Shown piece after piece: positions 1 to 5,352 of a stretch of DNA of 5,352 nucleotides. Made by a program: the position numbers and the translations under genes. The notes below the pieces were generated by a model that worked only from the letters and a program-made list of their open reading frames with translations, did not search any database and was not told the origin of the DNA. Numbering within the stretch: the stretch's first letter is position 1; every line of letters begins with the position of its first letter. The stretch spans positions 1-5,352 of the forward strand of contig DNMB01000136.1 in NCBI GenBank assembly GCA_003489485.1, given 5' to 3'. This DNA is from Chitinophagaceae bacterium. Its GTDB lineage: Bacteria; Bacteroidota; Bacteroidia; Chitinophagales; Chitinophagaceae.

Positions 1-897
1 GTAAAAGCAGGCATGATAAAACACCAGCGGTATCAGTAGCAGTAACCAACCGGCATGCACGTCTTGCTGAAAGACGGCCAGCAGCGAGGTAACCAGCAAC
101 AGCAAGAATAACACCGACCACCCCCTTCTGACCTGAATGAGCATTTTACGGGTGTTGTCTTGCACGTAGTAAAACCCTGCCAGCAACGGCAAAAGCAATA
201 GCAACAACGCCCCTGCCTTCCAAAAAGCGATGGTGCCCAGATTGGGCATCTGCCAGTTCGTAAAGATCAAAAAGGGTGTCAGCGGTGAACGATCGGTCAA
301 AAAAAGCCAAACCCCATAAAAATAAAAAGGACTCAACAATCCCAGCAGACTTAGCAGCCAATCCTGTACCCTAAACGGACGCATGATGGCAATGGCCGGC
401 AGCACCCAAACGATCAGTAAAAAAGAAGGAGCATACAAAAAGCCGGCCGACCCGATCAAAAAGCCCATGTTAAAAAGTGAGGCCCGTGCTTCGCCTTGGT
501 TATACAATCTGAATAGCAGTAGCAGCAAGTAAAAGACCACCAGATTCATCAGCAAGGGAGCGCTCCAATAGCTCCACTGCGGAAATAGCGAAGTAAGCAG
601 CAAATAGGTCATACCGGGCAGATCGGTACTCTGGTTAAGCATTTTTTGCTGGCTGAAAAAAAAGTTGAGCAGCAGCGCCTGTGCGAAGAGGACCACGAAA
701 GAAAGGACCGAGAAAAAAAGCGGAGTAACCACACCCGAGGCCTGCATCCAGCCTAGCAACTGAACGTATAGCTCGCCATCGCGAGTACTGCTGACCGGTA
801 AGCGGGGAGCGGTGAACAACGGAATTTTTACCAATACGGCAAAGACCAGTAGCAGTAGTACATTGAGGGGGCTCCTCTTTAAAAAAATAGCGATCAA
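1..897 (-). CDS. DUF6427-like multi-pass membrane protein, 3' end cut by window edge
   Basis: The frame is open for 299 codons from a TTG at 897-895 to the left edge, with no stop, so the C-terminus is missing. The protein is almost entirely hydrophobic, with about eight membrane segments near residues 11-30, 57-80, 116-133, 146-175 (perhaps two), 182-203, 230-250, 265-280 and 287 onward. Its start (MIAIFLKRSPLN) and a central RPF...DWLLSLLG stretch followed by an aromatic helix and FLTD match, from memory, a Bacteroidota-restricted family called DUF6427. Members are roughly 300-330 residues, so little is probably missing. No function is known to me, and no catalytic motif is visible. An in-frame stop at 918-916 limits upstream extension and the first in-frame ATG is codon 52, so TTG is the best start; CTG at 906-904 is less likely. 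It lies 14 bp after the upstream stop, which suggests co-transcription. Confidence 0.8.
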   Translation of the reverse strand, partial: MIAIFLKRSPLNVLLLLVFAVLVKIPLFTAPRLPVSSTRDGELYVQLLGWMQASGVVTPLFFSVLSFVVLFAQALLLNFFFSQQKMLNQSTDLPGMTYLLLTSLFPQWSYWSAPLLMNLVVFYLLLLLFRLYNQGEARASLFNMGFLIGSAGFLYAPSFLLIVWVLPAIAIMRPFRVQDWLLSLLGLLSPFYFYGVWLFLTDRSPLTPFLIFTNWQMPNLGTIAFWKAGALLLLLLPLLAGFYYVQDNTRKMLIQVRRGWSVLFLLLLVTSLLAVFQQDVHAGWLLLLIPLVFYHACFY

Positions 898-911
898 AGC
901 AGGCAGATGGT

Positions 912-2441
912 TTAGTTATATTCCAGCTTGGCAAAGCAAATATAACTCCGATAAACGGTTGGAATGATCAGCTGTCGGGCACTGACCTGTTTTCCTCGCA
1001 TAGGCATGAACTGGTGTCCTTTCTCCAGGTTCTTCAGATCGGTATTGCGAGTCATCTCGCCGGCAGGCTGCAAGGTAAAATCGTTGAGCAACTTATCGCG
1101 ACGATCTTGCTGGTTATAGAGCAAATGAAGTTCGCCGCCCAAGACCATCATGGAAAAAGAGAGCAGATCGTCTACCTCGTCGTCGAACTGGGTCTTGGCC
1201 ACGACCCGACTCCATTGTAATTGGCCATCGGGGCCGAAGGACTGTACCATGATATTATCGGCATGATAGCGAACGGCCGTGTTGGTGCGACCGGGCATTC
1301 CCCACCAATAACGATTAAAATAAGGAGAGGTGTAATAAAAATTGTTGAACCCCATAAAGGGCGACCCATAGATATAATCGTAGCGATTCCAATTATTGGC
1401 CCTAGATGTAGTGTAATACGCTTCGCTACCTATGATGTAGCCCCCATCTCGCTTAACGATAATGTGTCGAATAAAGAAATCATTAAAGGCTGTACGCGCA
1501 GTCGCATTTCCCTTGGCCTCTTGGCGCAGTTCATTCGAGAATTCAAGAGTAGTGCTCACAACAGGCTGACGGGTCTGCTTGTCCCAGACATAAAAAAAGC
1601 AACCATCGATACCCGACCTTCTTTCATTGCTGTACAGCGAGGTAAAGATGTAGCGCTTGTTGAGATTGTCTATTTTGACCTTGATCTCGTCGAGGAACGG
1701 ACCGTTCTCCCCTACGGGAAGCGGCGTCTCCAGCAAGATCGGCTGGTTGGCAGGCAGCAAGAGCATCGAGGCCTTGGTAATATTGTCGTTATTGCCTCGC
1801 AAGAATCTGCTGAAGAGGAGGTCGCCCTGGTTATCGAGGGCAAAGTCTCCCAATTGATCGCCTCGGTCAGACATAGGTATCGATACGTCGGCCCGACCAA
1901 GCAGGGATAGCTTTTCGTTGAACAGCAACTTGGTCATTCGGTATTCGTCGCGGTCTTTGCTGTTGATCTTAAATAACGCGATCCGCTTTCTGTCTTCGCT
2001 GCTTACCACGGCATAGAGCTTGTTGTCGGAGGCAAAATTGAGATGGGTCGTATCTAGCTCGATCAAGTCTCCCATTCGCTTACCATTGCCGTCGAGTTGA
2101 GCCGCCATACAATAAATGATATTGCGACGCTGGTACTGGTAGATCATCCAGGCATGATCTGCGTAAGGAAAGAAATCTACATTGATGGTCCGTTCGTTCG
2201 AAGGCATATAGCTTAGGTCTTCGCGTCCTAAGGGTTGCATCTCTTCGTCAAGTACCGAGATCCAGCTACGCAAACGATTGTTCTTAAAGATTAGGAATTT
2301 GCCGCCCACCTTACCGATGATCTCGTAATTGAGCCGGCGGGAGTCTTCCTTTTCGGGATCAGAATAAATGATACGCTGCGCGGAGAGAACCGACGGGGCC
2401 AGCACCCATAAGAACAGACTTATCAAAAATGACCGAAGCAT
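912..2441 (-). CDS. Secreted conserved protein of unknown function, beta-propeller-like
   Basis: This encodes a 509-residue protein starting at ATG 2441-2439. Residues 1-21 form a clear Sec signal peptide: a short basic start, a hydrophobic core, and predicted cleavage in VLSA|QR. There is no lipobox Cys, no later membrane segment, and no obvious type IX secretion C-terminal domain, so a periplasmic location is my inference. The mature part is rich in beta-type sequence. D-x-x-G turns followed by hydrophobic strands recur at LDGNG (116-120), LDNQG (202-206), RDGG (331-334) and GPDGQLQW (403-410), as in beta-propeller blades, though no standard WD40 or Kelch signature is visible. Residues 342-380 are strikingly rich in Tyr, Trp, Phe and Asn. 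I recall similar hypothetical proteins of about 500 residues in Chitinophagaceae, with conserved QYQRRNIIYCMAA-like and YICFAK-like segments, but no assigned function. It is first in a probable two-gene unit with the membrane protein at 1-897. Confidence 0.9.
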   Translation of the reverse strand: MLRSFLISLFLWVLAPSVLSAQRIIYSDPEKEDSRRLNYEIIGKVGGKFLIFKNNRLRSWISVLDEEMQPLGREDLSYMPSNERTINVDFFPYADHAWMIYQYQRRNIIYCMAAQLDGNGKRMGDLIELDTTHLNFASDNKLYAVVSSEDRKRIALFKINSKDRDEYRMTKLLFNEKLSLLGRADVSIPMSDRGDQLGDFALDNQGDLLFSRFLRGNNDNITKASMLLLPANQPILLETPLPVGENGPFLDEIKVKIDNLNKRYIFTSLYSNERRSGIDGCFFYVWDKQTRQPVVSTTLEFSNELRQEAKGNATARTAFNDFFIRHIIVKRDGGYIIGSEAYYTTSRANNWNRYDYIYGSPFMGFNNFYYTSPYFNRYWWGMPGRTNTAVRYHADNIMVQSFGPDGQLQWSRVVAKTQFDDEVDDLLSFSMMVLGGELHLLYNQQDRRDKLLNDFTLQPAGEMTRNTDLKNLEKGHQFMPMRGKQVSARQLIIPTVYRSYICFAKLEYN

Positions 2442-2447
2442 AGGCTA

Positions 2448-2455
2448 TAAAGGTA
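2448..2455 (-). promoter_or_regulatory. Putative -7 promoter box for the secreted-protein gene
   Basis: Read on the minus strand this is TACCTTTA, matching the Bacteroidota TAnnTTTG -7 consensus at all fixed positions but the last. It ends six bases before the ATG at 2441, so transcription from it would give a very short or absent 5' leader. I see no clear TTG-type -33 element at the expected spacing, so the call is tentative. Confidence 0.35.
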
Positions 2456-2528
2456 TCCAATTAACGTAAAAACGGTTGTTCGGGACATCTGGTTCGTTTC
2501 GAAAAATAAAATTTAACATTTTTGCCTA

Positions 2529-2536
2529 TACCTTTG
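2529..2536 (+). promoter_or_regulatory. Putative -7 promoter box for kup
   Basis: The bases TACCTTTG match the Bacteroidota TAnnTTTG -7 consensus exactly and follow an AT-rich stretch (about 2501-2524). No TTG is present 17-23 bp upstream, so the -33 element is weak or absent. The box ends only four bases before the GTG start at 2541, implying that transcription begins at or very near the start codon. Confidence 0.5.
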
Positions 2537-2540
2537 TTTG

Positions 2541-4553
2541 GTGAAAGCTTCGACCACTAAGGTTACAGGTGCCGGGCTGCTGATCGCGCTGGGTATCATC
2601 TACGGCGACATCGGCACCTCTCCCCTCTACGTTTACAATGCCATTATCACGGACAGGGTCATCACGCAAGAGCTGATCTTGGGTACGCTCTCTTGTATCA
2701 TCTGGACCCTTACCCTGCAAACCACACTCAAGTACGTAATGATGGTGTTGCGGGCCGATAACCGGGGCGAGGGTGGAACCTTTGCGCTGTATGCATTGGT
2801 CAGGCGAAGAAGAAAGTGGCTGGTCATACCGGCCATGGTGGGAGGGGCTTCACTACTAGCGGATGGCATCATCACTCCGCCGATCTCCATTACCTCTGCC
2901 ATTGAAGGACTAAAGGAATTGCCCTCTCTGGGTATCAAAGAAGGAAGCAATACGGTCGTTATAATCGTGCTTTCTATATTGGCCTTATTCTTTTTTTTAC
3001 AACAATTCGGCACCGCTTCGATCGGCAAGTTCTTTGGACCCGTAATGTTCATCTGGTTCAGTATGCTTCTGGTCTTGGGAGTCATTCACGTCTTTGATGA
3101 TCTTTCTATTTTCAAGGCCATCTCTCCTCACTATGCGATAGAGTTTTTGCGAAGCTATCCGGGAGGCTTTTGGCTATTGGGAGCGGTCTTTTTATGTACC
3201 ACGGGAGCCGAGGCGCTATACAGCGACCTGGGCCACTGCGGAAGAAAAAATATTCGATTGACATGGGGATATGTAAAGCTTTGTCTGCTGATCCATTACT
3301 TCGGACAAGGAGCGTCGCTGCTAGCTCAACCTTATCTGGTCGATGGCCAGTGGATGACCTTGACCGAGCTGCAGCAACCCATTACCAGTGCGCTGCGAAG
3401 TCAACTTCGCATTAATGCATTTTACGATCTGATGCCGCAGTGGTTCATCTTACCCGGTGTTGTGATCGCGACCTCAGCGGCCATCATTGCCAGCCAGGCC
3501 ATGGTATCGGGCGCCTTTACGCTGGTCAGCGAGGCCATGCGACTGAACCTTTGGCCTAAGCTGAGAATTCGCTACCCCTCTGAAGAAAAGGGACAGCTTT
3601 TTGTTCCCACCATCAATTTGCTGATGTTCTTGGGTTGTGCCGGGGTGGTGCTTTATTTCAGAAAGTCGTCTAACATGGAGGCTGCGTACGGACTGGCCAT
3701 TATCGTGACCATGCTGGCCACCACCATTCTTTTTGCCAACTACCTCGTGTTGCACCGTATTAAATCTTTTTGGATCTATTTGTTCTTGGCAGGATACCTT
3801 ACCGTTGAGCTGAGCTATCTGGTCGCGCTGATGGTAAAGTTCACCCATGGAGGATATATCACATTGATCATAGGGCTGGTCGTCTTTACCGTAATGTACG
3901 TATGGTACCGGGCCAGAAAGATCAAGAATCGCTACGTTGAATTTATTAGACTGGAGCACTACATTCCCAAGATACAAGAGCTGAGCAGCGACCGCTCCGT
4001 TCCCAAATATGCCACACACCTGGTCTATCTGACCAGTGCCAACAACCCCCGCGAGATCGAGCACAAGATCGTCTACTCGATCTTGAATAAAAAGCCGAAG
4101 CGGGCCGATATCTACTGGTTCGTGCATCTCGATACGGTAGACAACCCCTACACGTGCGAATACAAAGTAGATCACATTATTCCCAACGATATCATTCGCA
4201 TTGATTTTAGAATCGGATTCCGCGTCGAGCCCCGCGTGAATCTGATGTTCCGAAAAGTGGTAGAAGAGCTGGTGGCCAATAAAGAGGTCAACATCTTCAG
4301 TCGCTACGAAAGTTTGTCGAACGCTCACACCGTAGGCGATTTTCAGTTTATGGTAATGGAAAAATACCTGAGCCAAGACAACGAATTACCCTTCTTTGAA
4401 CGGGTCGTCATGAAGCTTTATTTCTGGCTCAAAGATCACAGCCTCTCAGAAGAGAAAGGCTTTGGACTCGACCTGTCGAACGTAACGGTCGAAAAGTTTC
4501 CGCTCATTGTGGCGCCGGTCACGAACCTTTCGTTGCGCAGGATCGAAAATTAA
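2541..4553 (+). CDS. kup: Kup-family low-affinity potassium transporter
   Basis: This is a K+ uptake permease of the KUP/HAK/KT family, which moves K+ with H+ across the inner membrane. It has 670 residues counted from GTG 2541; E. coli Kup has 622. The N-terminal 457 residues hold about twelve membrane helices. Family signatures appear in order: GDIGTSPLY (22-30), RADNRGEGG (71-79), ADGIITPPIS (107-116), TGAEALYSDLGH (221-232), YFGQG (253-257), IIASQAMVSGAF (315-326) and AAYGLA (381-386). By alignment from memory, D23, D108 and E224 correspond to E. coli D23, E116 and E229, acidic residues implicated in transport. Residues from about 459 form a soluble, presumably cytoplasmic domain of about 210 residues, longer than in E. 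coli. The start is GTG 2541, or TTG 2538 immediately before it; no later ATG would keep GDIGTSPLY. The hydrolase gene follows after 5 bp. Confidence 0.97.
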   Translation: MKASTTKVTGAGLLIALGIIYGDIGTSPLYVYNAIITDRVITQELILGTLSCIIWTLTLQTTLKYVMMVLRADNRGEGGTFALYALVRRRRKWLVIPAMVGGASLLADGIITPPISITSAIEGLKELPSLGIKEGSNTVVIIVLSILALFFFLQQFGTASIGKFFGPVMFIWFSMLLVLGVIHVFDDLSIFKAISPHYAIEFLRSYPGGFWLLGAVFLCTTGAEALYSDLGHCGRKNIRLTWGYVKLCLLIHYFGQGASLLAQPYLVDGQWMTLTELQQPITSALRSQLRINAFYDLMPQWFILPGVVIATSAAIIASQAMVSGAFTLVSEAMRLNLWPKLRIRYPSEEKGQLFVPTINLLMFLGCAGVVLYFRKSSNMEAAYGLAIIVTMLATTILFANYLVLHRIKSFWIYLFLAGYLTVELSYLVALMVKFTHGGYITLIIGLVVFTVMYVWYRARKIKNRYVEFIRLEHYIPKIQELSSDRSVPKYATHLVYLTSANNPREIEHKIVYSILNKKPKRADIYWFVHLDTVDNPYTCEYKVDHIIPNDIIRIDFRIGFRVEPRVNLMFRKVVEELVANKEVNIFSRYESLSNAHTVGDFQFMVMEKYLSQDNELPFFERVVMKLYFWLKDHSLSEEKGFGLDLSNVTVEKFPLIVAPVTNLSLRRIEN

Positions 4554-4558
4554 TTGCC

Positions 4559-5347
4559 TTGCCACCATTTATCTGGTACATACTAGGGGCGATGGTCGTT
4601 TTGTCGGCGTTGGCTTACCTGCTGCAGGAGCGTTTTATTTTCAGACCCGAAAAACTGGCGGCCGATTTTAAATTCAATTATCAAGCGCCCTTTAAGGAGT
4701 ATTTCTTTGATGTAAGTCCAGGGGTTCGTATCAATGGGCTCCACTTCTACAGGGAGCAGCCCAAAGGGCTCATCTTGTACTTTCATGGAAATACCCGAAG
4801 CATCAAAGGTTGGGCTCGTTATGCCAAAGATTTTTATCGCTACGACTACGACGTGTTATTGGTCGATTACCGCGGCTTCGGAAAAAGCACCGGCAAACGA
4901 AGTGAAAAAGAAATGCTGGGAGACATGCAGTTCATATACGAGCGCTTACTCGAAACTTACAGCGAAGATCATCTGATCGTATACGGCAGAAGTCTGGGAA
5001 GTGGCTTTGCCACGAAGCTGGCCTCTGATAACCATCCCCGCTACCTGATACTGGATGCCCCGTATTTCAATTTCAGAAAAGTGATCGAACGTTTCTTACC
5101 GATCCTTCCGGTGCGACTGGTGCTTCGCTATCACTTACGATCTGATCAATGGCTGCCGCTGGTCAAATGCCATACCTACATCATTCATGGCACGCGCGAC
5201 AGGTTGATCCCCATCAAGCACAGCGAGAGACTACAAAAGATCAACCCCAGAAAGTCTACGTTGATCCGCATTGAGGGTGGAGGCCACAACAACCTGCCTT
5301 CTTTTGACGAGTACCATAATTTTATTCGCGACATACTAAAGTACTGA
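4559..5347 (+). CDS. Membrane-anchored alpha/beta hydrolase
   Basis: This encodes a 262-residue serine hydrolase of the alpha/beta fold, resembling the BEM46/ABHD13-like group (COG1073 type). Residues 4-21 form one hydrophobic anchor. The catalytic domain shows the oxyanion-side HGN (76-78), a DYRGFGKS strand-turn (103-110), the nucleophile elbow GRSLGSG (143-149, Ser145), the acid in GTRDRLIP (Asp214) and the base in GGGHNNL (His243), so the triad is complete. Basic residues cluster just after the anchor (R25, R29, K32), and by the positive-inside rule that places the catalytic domain in the cytoplasm; this is inference. The substrate cannot be read from the sequence; esterase, thioesterase or peptidase-like activity are all possible. 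TTG 4559 is preferred because the alternative ATG 4592 (codon 12) would cut the anchor in half. The gene starts 5 bp after the kup stop, so the two are probably co-transcribed. Confidence 0.92.
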   Translation: MPPFIWYILGAMVVLSALAYLLQERFIFRPEKLAADFKFNYQAPFKEYFFDVSPGVRINGLHFYREQPKGLILYFHGNTRSIKGWARYAKDFYRYDYDVLLVDYRGFGKSTGKRSEKEMLGDMQFIYERLLETYSEDHLIVYGRSLGSGFATKLASDNHPRYLILDAPYFNFRKVIERFLPILPVRLVLRYHLRSDQWLPLVKCHTYIIHGTRDRLIPIKHSERLQKINPRKSTLIRIEGGGHNNLPSFDEYHNFIRDILKY

Positions 5348-5352
5348 TGAAC

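Noticed and set aside
1..897. Annotation as a beta-carotene 15,15'-monooxygenase, a label I recall on some similar Bacteroidota membrane proteins
   Set aside because: I see no metal-binding His pattern or other sequence support for that activity, so the function is left unknown.
635..934. 99-codon minus-strand frame with an ATG spanning the junction of the two leftward genes
   Set aside because: It is a different frame of the membrane-protein gene. The frame starting at TTG 897 stays open to the window edge and gives continuous membrane helices, while this one has a disordered Cys/Arg-rich composition.
912..1010. Type IX secretion sorting domain at the C-terminus of the secreted protein
   Set aside because: The last 30 or so residues end in a beta-like YICFAK segment and lack the usual sorting-domain motifs, so export beyond the periplasm is not supported.
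1221..1910. 229-codon open frame on the plus strand
   Set aside because: It lies wholly antisense to the secreted-protein gene. Its translation has no recognisable domain or signal peptide, whereas the opposite strand gives a coherent exported protein.
2633..3085. 150-codon open frame on the minus strand
   Set aside because: It is antisense to the conserved N-terminal membrane region of Kup, with no protein-like features of its own.
3474..4376. 300-codon open frame on the minus strand
   Set aside because: It lies wholly antisense to kup, and its translation is His/Gln-rich without any family signature. Kup is unmistakable on the other strand, so this is a codon-usage shadow.
4554..4558. Terminator between kup and the hydrolase gene
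   Set aside because: The gap is five bases and holds no hairpin or T run, which favours read-through.

Overview
The window looks like ordinary chromosomal DNA from a Bacteroidota bacterium, most likely in or near the Chitinophagaceae. Three things point there. The 509-residue secreted protein and the multi-pass membrane protein beside it belong to lineage-restricted families that I recall from that group. There are no Shine-Dalgarno-like sequences ahead of the genes. The divergent intergenic region carries boxes resembling the Bacteroidota TAnnTTTG -7 promoter element. The genus assignment rests on remembered similarity, not on a search.

Layout: two transcription units diverge from a 96-bp gap (about 2442-2537). 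Leftward on the minus strand is a secreted protein of unknown function (912-2441), followed 14 bp later by a DUF6427-like integral membrane protein that runs off the left edge (1-897). Rightward on the plus strand is a Kup-type potassium transporter (2541-4553), followed 5 bp later by a membrane-anchored alpha/beta hydrolase (4559-5347). A further gene may begin at the last six bases, because ATG overlaps the hydrolase TGA. Coding density is very high, and the only intergenic stretch of any size is the divergent promoter region.

Function: only Kup can be assigned a firm role, proton-coupled K+ uptake across the inner membrane. The hydrolase has a complete Ser-Asp-His triad, but its substrate is unknown. 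The leftward pair encodes an exported protein with beta-propeller-like sequence features and a polytopic membrane protein; neither has a known role.

I see no RNA genes, mobile elements, CRISPR arrays, long repeats or convincing terminators. The points most worth a second look are the near-leaderless start arrangement in the divergent promoter region, the use of non-ATG starts in three of the four genes, and the aromatic-rich loop in the secreted protein. I did not find a convincing new multi-gene system.
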